From Theocolax elegans (taxonomy: Eukaryota > Arthropoda > Insecta > Hymenoptera > Cerocephalidae): DNA of 64,000 nucleotides. Shown here in pieces: positions 1-10,695 of this stretch; the stretch's first letter is position 1, and the number at the start of each line of letters is the position of its first letter. The position numbers and the translations under genes are program-made. The notes beneath the pieces are model-generated. The model ran no database searches. It was not told the origin of the DNA and saw nothing but the letters and a program-made list of their open reading frames with translations. The stretch lies in assembly GCA_026168455.1 (NCBI GenBank), contig CM047430.1, forward strand, positions 27,608,735-27,672,734. The letters are read 5' to 3'.

Positions 1-672
1 TCTTTTAAATACTAAACTTTATTCATTTACCAAACTTTGATCTTCATAATATAGTATAGTAACAAATTATTGAAATATATCCAATTCTAATTAAATTTAT
101 GTTGGCGAAAATGTAATAAAATTTGCAAAATAAAATTTTTAATTATATTTATAAGCTTTTGAAGAGCATTAAATAACTATAATTTTACTAAAGTAGAATA
201 AACTATAAATCTATAAATATAAATATTACGTTAATATTAAATTAAAATGAAATGTAAAATATTTTAAAAAGAATTTTGTTTCGATCGTTTGTGCTATCAA
301 TGGATTATTAGAAAACGTATCTGCTTAGACTATATTAGTTAAATTATAATGCTCCAAGTTAATCGATGATTCCAGAAGGTTACCTATTAACAACCACGGC
401 ATTAAATATGAACGATTAGAATACCAATTTCCGAGGAGAAAGTTCTAATCTCTTTATATGATTAATAGCTCTGGCGTTTAAAAATTAACGCGTAAACGTC
501 GTAAATATATTGTAAAAAAAATGGAGCTGTCGAAAAATGTTTAAAAATACAAAAATCGATGAGAACCTGACTTTATACGCATAACGGCCGGCCAGAAAAC
601 AATATTGATCTCACGAGACAGAGCGTTTCCAGCTAATGAAAATTGGGCAATATATATAGACACACTCAGAGC
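1..672. other. AT-rich unique DNA, no gene seen
   Basis: This stretch is strongly AT-rich with frequent stops in all frames. I see no splice-flanked exon, RNA gene or transposon end in it. Confidence 0.6.

Positions 673-698
<26 letters not shown>
673..698. repeat. (GA)n microsatellite
   Basis: Thirteen uninterrupted GA units, with impure GA-rich sequence on both sides. Open frames across it simply translate the repeat. Confidence 0.95.
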
Positions 699-704
<6 letters not shown>

Positions 705-1420
705 AATAGACGTGGGTGCACGGCATTGAGTAAATTCAGGTAAATTAGAAAGCTATTCGAGCAGGGGAAGCGTTTCGTGTTAAATAATTAAATATAAAAT
801 CGATATTCGGTGGCACACACGTGCACACGTAGACAGGTATATATCCAGGCGTATTAACCCCTTAAGAGGAATATCAACAACGTGTACGCAGTTGGGTCTA
901 CACGCCGAATAGTACGCGTTCATCTACTGTACGCGCGTATACCCACGTGCTCGCAGTACACCACGTCTCTTCGCATATTTATCGCGTGGACACGCGTCCC
1001 TCCGTGTCGGACTTTACATCGCCCTGAGCTTCGCCTTCTCATCCATTTCATCCATTCTCTTTCCTTTACTAATAATTTACATTTCCTTTAAGATACCTCG
1101 TGCTATTTTTTTTAATCGCTGCCGTTCTGACACTGAATTACCTTTACGTGCAGTGTTTTATTCCCCCGTTGTTGTAGCGAATTTAATATTTTGTATGTAT
1201 ATTGTTTCCTCATAGAGGAACCCATGTAATAGGAAAATTTTTCGATTCGCTAAAAACATGTTGTAAGTATGTTTTAACATGTCAGGACTCGAAATCGCGT
1301 GTTTTTGGAAAATGTGTGTGTGTGTACTCAGTCAATATCGCCCAGCTTGCGTGTGTAGCTTGCTTTTCAGTTACCGAATTCCAGAATAGACTTTGGTTAT
1401 GTATCCCCCAATAGTTCTTT
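699..1420. other. Intergenic stretch with a CpG-rich patch
   Basis: From about 810 to 1060 the sequence is richer in GC and CpG than its surroundings. It holds two CACGTG hexamers (818-823 and 944-949) and an ACGCGT (914-919). This could be regulatory, but there is no recognisable core promoter or coding frame. The rest is AT-rich and empty. Confidence 0.45.
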
Positions 1421-2218
1421 TTAACCCTTTGAAGCATGGTGGTAACCAGAATTACCACCTAAATTTATTCAGTTTTTAATAATTATTTTCTCTTATTAAT
1501 CGATTCAGGCCGGGTTTTTCGTGTTTTCCAGATAGCTAAGATATCTAGGAACGTAAATCAAATGTTTAACTAGACGAAACACTGATTGTTTATGTTTTAC
1601 AAATAAACAAATGATGAAAAATCCGCGTTTTTCCAGAAAAATTCATTTTTGACAGTATTTTTTTATATTTTTGGCCAAAATTTCGTATACAAGGGTTTTT
1701 GGGGTCGCTGAATCCGAATCTGATGTCAGAATTGTGGAATTCAAGATGGCGGATGCAATATGGCGTACGCAATCTACTAAAATTATTGTAATCCAACCAT
1801 TTTAAAATAAAAAAAATAATAAAAATATAATAAAAAAATCAAAAAAAATGAAAAAAATGGAGCTAGATCTCATCACGTCCTCGTCGTTAGCTCTGGGTTA
1901 TACTGAGAATGGGAAAATTTTACTATATTTAGCTGACATTATACTTGACGTTCAGAATCCATTATCTTCAGTAACGGATTTTGACATTTGGATATCAAAT
2001 TCGTTATTAGCAACCCTGAAAACCTCTGTATACAAGGTTTCATGGGTATACAATCCGAAATAGGAAAACTGGCTATCCGCCATTTTAAATTCGCCATCTT
2101 GGATGCGGAATTTTGACATTTAGATATTAAATTCGGTATCAGCGACCTCGAAAACCCTAGGATACGAAGTTCCGTGAGGATATCATCAATAGAAAAAATA
2201 TGTGCCTCAGAGGGTTAA
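1421..2218. mobile_element. piggyBac-like non-autonomous element with TTAA duplication
   Basis: The body (1425-2214, 790 bp) is flanked on both sides by TTAA (1421-1424 and 2215-2218), the target duplication of the piggyBac superfamily. Its ends are imperfect inverted repeats starting with CCC: CCCTTTGAAGCAT on the left and the reverse complement CCCTCTGAGGCAC on the right. Inside, related blocks at about 1683-1735 and 2112-2175 lie in opposite orientation and share a 'ggtcgctga' core, and a third diverged block lies near 1980-2045. There is no transposase frame, so this is a MITE-like derivative. The divergence of the ends and of the internal blocks suggests an old copy. Placing it in piggyBac rests on TTAA plus the CCC start. 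Confidence 0.8.
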
Positions 2219-2710
2219 AGACAATTTTCGATTTTTGAAAAATTAATATTAATAAATTTTTGATAATATTATTATTTTTTATTTGGACCAAATGTACTTT
2301 ATACAGAATAAAAAAAACTATCCGCTTGATTTTGGATTAACAAATTATCTCCATTAGTTTTTTTGTTATTTAAAAGAAATAATTTTTTTTAAATATTTTA
2401 TATTTTGAAAATTGATCAGTAAAGTGTGCTGAAAAAAATTACGACGAAGGAATCGACTAATGGTCATATACTGTAAAAATTTCAAGTAATTATATCGATA
2501 AGTTTTGCTTAAAAAAATTAAAATGAGAAAAATTGGGGTTTTTTCGTCGAACGTTTTCAGAAGTAAAAAGCATTTAATCCACTTAAAATTTTGGGAAAGA
2601 ATATTGGTTATTTTGATAGTTTCGATCCCCATTTTTTTCCAGCTCAAAATATCTATAATTACCTAAGTTATTAAGCATCATATATTTATGTACAAAATAT
2701 TTCATTGTAT
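2219..2710. other. AT-rich stretch, nothing recognised
   Basis: This is homopolymer-rich AT sequence between the TTAA element and the solo LTR. A 93-codon minus-strand frame (2366-2647) is rich in Lys, Phe and Ile and looks like a by-product of base composition. Confidence 0.6.
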
Positions 2711-2919
2711 ATATTGTCACGGACATCGCCGCGCGACTTAGGCATATGAGAAGGAGTCAAGTGACAGATAAGAAGTGTAGGTCGTATCGTCGATGCTCCG
2801 TCCGGGTGGACGGTAGCTCGATGGTCAGAGCGCGCGATTCGCACGCTGAGGTCCCGGGGTTGAATCTCGCAGTCCACCTTTTTATTTCTCGCTTCTCTCC
2901 TTTTCATACGTAACAATAT
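2711..2919. mobile_element. Solo LTR (201 bp) with ATAT target duplication
   Basis: The body at 2715-2915 begins TGTCACG and ends CGTAACA, so it has the TG...CA ends of an LTR with imperfect 7-bp terminal inversion. It is flanked by perfect ATAT copies at 2711-2714 and 2916-2919, a 4-bp target duplication of the size made by Gypsy-type integrases. No second LTR or internal region is nearby, so it is best read as a solo LTR left by recombination. From memory, ATAT is the common target duplication of a TRIM family described in a harvester ant; I cannot test membership here. Unusually, its second half is a tRNA-like sequence followed by a T run (separate entry). The orientation shown is the plus strand, but LTR polarity cannot be set without an internal region. 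Confidence 0.7.
2805..2878 (+). pseudogene. tRNA-like sequence inside the solo LTR
   Basis: GGTGGAC at 2805-2811 pairs perfectly over 7 bp with GTCCACC at 2872-2878, like an acceptor stem. The D-arm GCTC/GAGC (2816-2819 with 2828-2831) is intact, and box A reads TAGCTCGATGG (2814-2824). The box B region (2858-2868) reads GGTTGAATCTC, one base short of the canonical GGTTCGAATC. The anticodon and T stems pair poorly, and four bases rather than two separate the acceptor stem from the D stem. Five T residues follow directly (2879-2883), as in a polymerase III terminator. It is probably a decayed or LTR-adapted tRNA, not a working one. No isotype is assigned. Confidence 0.55.
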
Positions 2920-4420
2920 CTCTGAAAATAATTCATCAAGTATGTTGAAAATTAGTTTTTGAGAAAAAAAATATAATCTAAAATGTAATTTTTATTAAAA
3001 CTTTCTTTACTTATAAAGTAGTGTCATGTGAGACTAACCATATTTTTGCAAGAAAATGTTTTTATAAAATACAATGAAAAGCAAAAAAGATAATTTTATA
3101 CATTTTTAATTGATGCCATCAAAAGTTTTTTATGTTAGTTGCGAAAAATTCAATCTGATTGAACAGAATTTTCCAATTCTTTTATTACATTTTTATATAG
3201 ATGTGTTTTTTTTATTACATAAATACATTAAATTTTGTTTTAAATAATTAAATATAATATTATATTGGAGTAATATATTAAATATAGGCTAGACATATTC
3301 ATTTGAGGAAGCTATGTGCCAATTAATTGACAGCGTTTTTTTACTCTTGCAAAATAAATTATTTTAACTTTGAAGTTAAAATGAATCTCTTTTAACTTTT
3401 AAAAATCACCGATTCCTTAGTAGAAATTTGGCGATTTTAAATGGTTTGAGGTTAGAAATAGCCACGTTTCACGTTTCGCCTTTTTCTACTTTAAAAATCG
3501 TTTCCATTTCTACTAGGGTTTTCTTTAGTAACAAAATCATCATAAAAATCACTGATAGTTTAATGGCTTTAAATGCAAGTAGACGCTTAAAATTAATTTT
3601 TAATCTTGAGCTCGGGTAAAATAGTAGGGATTTTTAATAGAAGTTAGTTCAAATTGTAATTAAATAATAAATAAAAATTCTATAACGCGAGTGTCTAACT
3701 TTACCATGATATTGATTCGAATATTACTCTATGAAATTTGTCAGATTATTTAATTAAATGTGATAGTGAAGTCAATCATTGTCATCGACAATATAGATTT
3801 ACTTTTTGCAAATTAAAACTGACAAAGATTAATACCCCTATTATTAAATAAATTAAATATAAAAATAGGATTATGTCACTTTGTGGAATTAAGGACGATG
3901 GGAGGTATTAATAATGTAGTTGCTCAATTTTCATTTAGCGTCATACATCGACAATCATTAATTTCAAAAGTTTCAAAATCGTTGAGATCGCAGCTAAACT
4001 TTTCAATAATTATCCTTCGTCAGATAATCGATATATATTCGAGAAAAACAATAGAAAATTTATAGTCAAACTATTCAGGTTGTTTAGTTTCTCTCTAATT
4101 ATCATAGAGCTTCATATATATACATACGGATAGTTAATATTCCTTAACTGTAGCATATGGCGGCGTAAACCTCGTACCATATAAACAATAGCATCAAAAA
4201 TATATCCTACCCTTAATTTACTCGTTCCCGTTTCATCGTCCATTTTTCCTCCCCCTCCCCCTTATCTTAGTTTAGAGCAGCCGAAAACATTAGTATATAC
4301 TGGCAGTATTCTATACGTGCGGCTCTACCACGATGCATGGCGTCGGAGTCCGGGTTCGGCAACCTCGGTTTTCCATTCGTATATACTACCCCCCTCGCTT
4401 TTTCTTGCTATTTCATTTTC
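2920..4420. other. AT-rich unique DNA, no gene seen
   Basis: Poly-A/T-rich sequence without transposon ends, tRNA boxes or plausible exons. A short C-rich run lies at about 4248-4262. Open frames here are at most about 100 codons (4317-4631, which runs over the minisatellite) and show no recognisable protein motif. Confidence 0.55.
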
Positions 4421-4460
4421 CTTGCTATATCTTGCTATACCTTGCTATACCTTGCTATAC
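4421..4460. repeat. 10-bp minisatellite, CTTGCTATAC x4
   Basis: Four head-to-tail 10-bp units, the first differing in its last base, with a degenerate extra unit just upstream near 4404. Confidence 0.95.
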
Positions 4461-6305
4461 CTCTATGTTCGGGTAAAATTTCAAAAATTCAAAATTTTTA
4501 AATTTATAGACGTATATAAAATAGTACTGGAAGATAAATCTTGGATAATAGTAGTTTTTGTATATATCGTATTAAATATTACAAAAATAATATCTCGATT
4601 TATTGTTATTATTCATATGAAAATTATATAAAAAATAAATATATGACCGAAATGTAGTAAATCAACACCGGGTCCAGGAAGCGAACGGCTCATTTAAATT
4701 ATATTGGGACTGTCGTGACCTCCAATATTTCCTATGCTTTTTACACGTTCATTTGTTGGCGTTGAAAATCCTTAAAAAATCTTTTAAATTTTCGCGGTAA
4801 TATTTTAAATATTTTTTTTTTTAAACCGTGGAAAAGTGTATTTTAATATATTATAAGGATCAAAATATAACCAGTAAGTTGTAAAGTTTTGATACAATTA
4901 GTCGCTCAAAACATATTATTAGACAGACGTTCATTCACTGGTGAGTGTTCCGACTCTGGCTCAGTCACCGTACAACATATTTAACGATCTATATTTTATT
5001 AAAACGATTCGTCATTTGAAATGTTAGAGTAGTTATAATAAAATTTTAATTGTAAAGCAAAATAATGAAACTACAAAAAAAGAATTGGTTGAACAAATCG
5101 GAAAATTGAAGAATCAGACTAAAGTTTAATTTACAATAATTTTTCCAAGCTACACGCATTAATGACTTCTCTCTAGTTTCTCATAAAATAGTTGAACGAC
5201 TCCGGGTGTACCAACAATGTCATAGTAAAATATTAGGTATACGTAAAATAGTTGAAGAGTAGAGTGCCCAAGATCGTGTCAACCAAACGACGGATAATTC
5301 TCTTTTCCGTTACATCAGCGGATCTTCTTCCAGGTTTATACACTTGGACCGAACGGAAGAGCACCTCTTTGAACGTCACCCATCGTTTATTACTTTTTTC
5401 CATCTTACGGTTACAGATTGTGATGTAAAATAATAAGTGTAACATAATCAAAAGAACGTAATTGGTGAGTTATAAACTCCAAGTTTTTGGTTGGTGTTCG
5501 TTTACTTTTACACAAGAGTGCGCGCCACCGAGAGTGATTGACAAATATTCAGGTTCGGGTTCGATTTTGATTGGTAAAATATGTGTGTATTCGCGATATC
5601 ATTTCCTTCCTCGTACTCTTTCGCCTAAATTCTCCAAAGCTTTGAACTCTCTGGTTTATTTATCATCGACATCTCTCCCTCTTTCTCTGAGTCTCCCTAC
5701 CTTCGGGTTCTCTCTTACCCGGGGCGTTCAATCGATGATCCCTAATGGCGCGCGAGTGCGCGGTTTGATTAACTTTGTTTGTATTTCGGGAATCTCTAAT
5801 GGTTATTGGAAAAAGCTTCCGGAGGCTCGGAATTTCAAGAAATGTGCGCACGCGCGTCACACGATGGAAGTATCTACCAAAAAAAACGAAAGAGAGGGCG
5901 AAACATTCCTAAACTAATTAACGAAATACTTCCGAACGCCGTGTCTTCGTAAAACTTTAAACCTAAATATTCATGCTCTTACTTCTCAAGATTTTGGATA
6001 TGGTATTACTGTGAATATTTTTTACTATTTCCCGGCGCATCGTTACTAATTGTCTCAATTTTATAACACACACACATGCACGATTAAATGTATCAGCGTC
6101 GGCTCATATAAACTTGTGCACATAGCATGTTACATTTTTTAAATATTTGCACTTTATCCTTTTAAACAGCTTTATTATTTATTTTATTAAATCAAGGAGC
6201 ACTAAGTTTAATACTGAAACTTCTGCAATTTAAATATTATTATTTCCGATTCTTGGAAAAGTTCTTTATTCACGAGATAACGAATCAAATAATCAAAGGA
6301 AGATT
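4461..6305. other. Intergenic stretch with one moderately long open frame
   Basis: Mostly AT-rich. A 151-codon plus-strand frame (5462-5917) opens at a non-ATG codon and crosses a pyrimidine-rich tract. It has no recognisable domain, and I treat it as chance. A 72-codon minus-strand frame (5233-5451) contains an internal ATG and a basic segment but nothing familiar. No RNA genes or mobile-element ends were found. Confidence 0.45.
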
Positions 6306-6329
6306 CGTTCATTCGTTCATTCGTTCATT
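6306..6329. repeat. 8-bp tandem repeat, CGTTCATT x3
   Basis: Three perfect consecutive units in otherwise unique AT-rich DNA. Confidence 0.95.
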
Positions 6330-7427
6330 TATTAATGTATTAATTTTAAAGCTCAATTTAATCAAGTCTTCGAATACGGATTAGAGACATCGCTTAAATG
6401 CGATATATACTTATATACCCATACTTATATATAACGTTGTTAATACTTAAATATTTTAGGAATAAGAAAAATTAAGGTGAAACGAAATTATTACGAAATA
6501 AGTAAAAGTAATTTTAATTTAATGTGAAAGGTATTTTTACCTGGTTTCGTACATTTAACGATCCTAATTATAAATTCAATTTTTAAATTAAAAACATCGA
6601 GATCGGAAGGTCTTCTAAAAAGCGAATTATTGTATTAAAGCTGAGATAGATAAGCATAGAGTTATATGTGAGAGAAAAGTAGACAAAAGAAAAAGGTCTT
6701 TAATTTTGAAGTTGAACGGCCTCAATTAGCAAATGGAATCTGGTGGTTACGGATATAGAGGCATATCAACTAGGCACGCTAATGGCTCATACTTAATGGC
6801 ATGCATTGTTAACTCGAAATTAATAATTTAATAAATGTAGGGTAATACAACGCAACGATACGCACAATATTTTACAATGACGAGAATATATAGAAGTGTA
6901 AAATTGTATAATACGCATTTAAGAGATTTCTGCATTAACCTTTTGTTCGGTTTATTTCATTTGCGTAGCACGTAAAAAAATAAATAAAAATTAAGACACA
7001 GAGTTTCTCTATAAAAGAGATATGCTTTTAAAAATATAAATTTGTCTTAAAATTAGTTTAGCAAAGAATGTCATGTTCCCCTTTTATTTTTTCAGATGAA
7101 CTTTCGAACATCCATCAGCCGAGTAGCACGCAGGACAAGACGAAAATCAATATTGTCCAGTTTGACGTGGACTTTCCTCGAGGAGACAAAAAATTGAGGT
7201 ACACCCAAACTCCCAATAATCCACCCACGCGGTGGTATAATATATAAATTTGATACTCGCGTAAGAAGACTTAACTTTTGAAATATTGAAAGAACCAACA
7301 AATATTTTTTTTATTTTAGTATCCCCATGAGACATGCAAAACTTTACCGGTTACTATAATAACTGATTGCATTAAACTATATATGATATTTAGATATTGT
7401 ATTATATACATCGTAGTTGTATATTTA
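6330..7427. other. AT-rich unique DNA, no gene seen
   Basis: No transposon termini, RNA boxes or convincing exons. Two overlapping minus-strand frames of 62-69 codons near 7092-7335 look like chance. Confidence 0.55.
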
Positions 7428-8121
7428 GGCACGACCACTACACGGGAGAGCCTTATATTTTCATCATCGCAAAATGTGTGATACATCAAAATAAACTAGA
7501 TAATGGATTGTAAGAGAATCCTATGTATATTAGAATTCATTTAAGGCCCTCTCTAAAATGTACGTATGGATGAATATGTATATGTATGGAATTATGTATC
7601 TGAGATAACTCAGTCAATTTTTGATCGATTTTGTTGAGATTTACAGGGTAACTTCGTCACAATGTAATTAGATAATGATCCAATTTTCAAATATATAGAA
7701 CTGAAACACTTTAAGTTATGGCATTATTTTTCATTGCTTAGAAAAGATGATTATGTAGCATTATCTTGAAATGTACTAATCACACATAAAAACTTTTTTA
7801 AAAAGAAAAACGGTCAAAATAATAAAAAAGTACAAAAATCACGTTTTATTACAATTATAAAATTAAATATATTGCGGTGCGTGTGAATTGTGACATGATC
7901 CGAAGGCAAAGATGATAAGCACATAATTTATAGTCATGTTTTTATTACTGTCTCTTATGATGTATATTATATTATTATATGTATTAGGCCAAAAATCCCA
8001 AGCTTTGTGAAAGTTAATAAAAGTTGAATTGTTGTGTCATGTACTGCACCCAATACTCACAAACGATTGGAGCGCGAAGCGCGAGCTTTACACGGTCGTG
8101 CCTTATATGCTAAAAGCCTAG
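7428..8121 (+). mobile_element. Helentron/DINE-1-like non-autonomous element, copy 1
   Basis: The left end begins GGCACGACC (7428-7436), and its exact inverse GGTCGTGCC lies at 8094-8102, inside the right end. A short tail then ends in CTAG (8118-8121) followed by T. Internally there is a run of ATG/GTAT-type words (about 7558-7600), then a 'gtcaatttttgatcg'-like block shared with the element at 49258-50293. A GC-rich hairpin (gcgcgaagcgcg, about 8072-8083) lies near the right end. Subterminal inverted repeats, a central GTAT-like microsatellite, a 3' hairpin and a CTAG end are features of DINE-1/helentron-type rolling-circle elements. No helicase is encoded. The superfamily call is inference; the family relationship of the two copies is visible. 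Confidence 0.5.
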
Positions 8122-9437
8122 TTTCTTGAAGACATTATCGATCGTTCTGTAGGTGTATAAAAAAATAAATATATGACAATACTTTTTTTTGAACAATTTT
8201 GGTGGTCTAATTTGGTTTTCTACCCTTTCGCTTTTATTCTCCAATTACTTTTTAACTTCATATTAATTGCTGAATTAAAAAATTATTTAAAATAGGTATA
8301 AAAAATACTTACACATAAAAGACTACTCGTTTTAAAATGTCGTTACGTGATTTATCAATGCTACTATTTTCCAATAGAATTATATTATATTATTAATAGA
8401 ATAAAAAAGAAGTTAAGTAATTCCGCCTAATAGTTATAATTTTAACGAAAATCAATGGAATAATTTATATACTCTGTCGCTGTTACGAATGAAATTTGAT
8501 GCAGTAAATCAGAATTCTCTTGAAATCTATTAGGAGAGCGTATAGTTTAACGATGAAATTCTCCAAGATGGTAGGACCAAATGGAAAATATTGAAAAACT
8601 ATTACGTAGCGGCACTTCACCCAGTTATTTAGTTAGAGAAACCTATCGAAGTAAGCATCCGTTATTGTCGTCTCTGTTTAAATTAAAAGAAACCTAGCTA
8701 CAAGAATTCCAATCGCTTGAAGAAAATTTACAAGTTTGTAGCTTTAATTTCGGTGACCGAGAGTGCTCGAGGGGGAGAGAATGGGAGAGAGATGAGATCT
8801 GGTTGCTCCGTTCCAATGCACGGGGTTCGAGTTAAGTAATAATAACACGGTGCTATATTTGACCTGCCGGTTCGTCGATTCCTCTGATTACGCTTAAAAA
8901 TACGAAATCGACGAGCTAAGAGTCGATGGCAATCGGTTGACGAACATTTTCCTCCAAGCAATACACTCGATGAGATTCAGTAATTAACAAAATGCAAGCT
9001 AAACGGGTCCGCTGAGGCAATGATCTACATTAAATTTTTAAATTAATTACAATAATTATTTCTTAGCTTTAAAAATTAAATGACTTGTTTTAATATGTAA
9101 GTTCAATTATTACAGAATTAGATTATCAATTATTACTAGAAATTGCAATCGTATATTCTAATTAATAATTAAGAAATAGTTTGTTTGCAAATAATGAGCA
9201 AATACTCTATGTATGTCCTTACTTTTTTCCTATGTATCAATCTATATTCTAAGTTTGCAAACGTGGGATTCAAAATTATCTTTATAAATGCAACAAGTAC
9301 GAATTTATTGATTACTCTTCATTTTTCACTTAACAAAGTAATGAACCAAAAAGCATTTCGTATAATTTATTTATATTATAAATTAATAAATTAAATAATA
9401 AATAAATGAATAAAACCGGCATGTATATTTGAATAGG

Positions 9438-9444
<7 letters not shown>
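8122..9444. other. Unique DNA, no gene seen
   Basis: AT-rich, with a slightly GC-richer patch at 8740-8960 that carries only a 77-codon minus-strand frame without motifs. Nothing else is recognised. Confidence 0.55.

Positions 9445-9497
<53 letters not shown>
9445..9497. repeat. (AT)n microsatellite
   Basis: About 26 uninterrupted AT units. Confidence 0.97.
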
Positions 9498-9498
<1 letters not shown>

Positions 9499-10458
9499 TT
9501 TCACCTTCCCCCATTAAACGTTAGGTATTCTTTTTGTTGTCGACTATTTACTACAAACTTTGGTAAAATATAAAGAATATGTAATGAGCATGTGTATTTG
9601 TAATGAATAGGAGAGGTACACATATAGGAGTGTACGTCGTTATCAGAGTATAGGATAAGATGCGTTCGTTCGAATGCAGTGCGGTAGGTATACCCGGAAA
9701 CTTAATTAAAATGGAATTAAGACACGTGAAATCGTCATTTGAAATGTAAATAAAGGGCAGATGCTCGTCTACTCCCGTCAAGACTAGAACCGTGTGAATC
9801 CTCAGCCAAGTACTATTACTTTGTATACGCCTAACTCGTCATCCGTGATCCGAGGCTTCTCTTTCTCACTCTCTTTACCCCTTTCTCTTTCTCTCTGTTT
9901 CCTTTAACGAAAAGCTGCCCATTACTCTAAAGAGCCTCGTTCGCATCCACGTTTTAGGTAAACGAGTCGAGTCTTGTACTTCGAGGAATTGAATCAATCT
10001 CCCATTTCGAGGTAACCAGTCAAAGATTTGTTAACTATTATAATTACAAATCGTTGTACACGGTCCATTACTAGATTATTATTATTTATAACGATTAAAA
10101 ATACTACTAGTATCTTCTGCACAATATGCTTATTAAAAACCGCAACAATAAATGAAAATACATGCATTTGTAACTATCTTTTAAAAACTTGCACAAATAT
10201 ATTTGCTAATTCGATTTTTCCGCGTATTTATTTATTTGTTAAATAATGTCAGTCACAAATATATTTCAATAGGTTTCGCATTACCGATCCGCTGACATTC
10301 AATTTTATTAATGATATATAAAAGTTGCAAATACACACACAAATTTTATAATATATACAATACTGATTGTTATTTAAGGATACATATAATCGTACTGTTA
10401 TAATACATTTTGATTTATTTAGGTCTATTCTATACCTAGTTGCCACAATTTTCATATT
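9498..10458. other. Unique DNA with a pyrimidine tract
   Basis: A CT-rich stretch lies at about 9852-9903. The rest is AT-rich. No promoter series, exon or RNA gene is visible. Confidence 0.55.
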
Positions 10459-10695
10459 GATTTTAATACTTGAGGCCTACGATGGCTCGGTCGGTAGGGC
10501 GCCGGGTTCGTCATCTGGAGGTCCCAGGTTCGATTCCCGACCCTGGCCGATTGATACGACCACCACTGGGGAACGTATTATCAACAACGTGCTTTCTTCA
10601 CCAAGACATCGTATGACCTCCGTCGCTGATTAACACCGATTTGGGAGCATAAAAAGAGTGACGTTAAAAAATAATAAAAAAAAAAGATTTTAATA
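10459..10695 (+). mobile_element. tRNA-derived SINE, copy A (full length)
   Basis: The body is 10469-10685 (217 bp), flanked by perfect 10-bp direct repeats GATTTTAATA at 10459-10468 and 10686-10695. The head is tRNA-like, with box A TGGCTCGGTCGG (10483-10494) and box B GGTTCGATTCC (10527-10537), 32 bp apart. The position expected for the anticodon loop, between CCGGG and TCTGG, reads TTCGTCA, so a Thr(CGT)-like ancestor is possible but not shown. A family-specific body (about 10550-10660) follows, then an A-rich tail. The same head and body recur on the minus strand at 13056-13208 and 52681-52892, which defines a family. It encodes no protein; mobilisation would depend on a LINE elsewhere. 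Confidence 0.92.

Noticed and set aside
2366..2647. 93-codon minus-strand frame rich in Lys, Phe and Ile
   Set aside because: Composition follows local AT-richness, and there are no gene signals.
2805..2878. A functional tRNA gene
   Set aside because: The acceptor stem and D-arm are good, but the anticodon and T stems do not pair and box B lacks a base.
5462..5917. Longest open frame (151 codons, plus strand)
   Set aside because: It opens at a non-ATG codon, crosses a pyrimidine-rich tract, and has no domain, splice or promoter context. One frame near this length is plausible by chance in 64 kb.
8094..8121. Simple cut-and-paste TIR element ending at 8102
   Set aside because: A matching TTA on both sides of 7428 and 8102 is tempting, but copy 2 lacks it, and both copies extend to a CTAG-T end, which fits a rolling-circle 3' terminus better.
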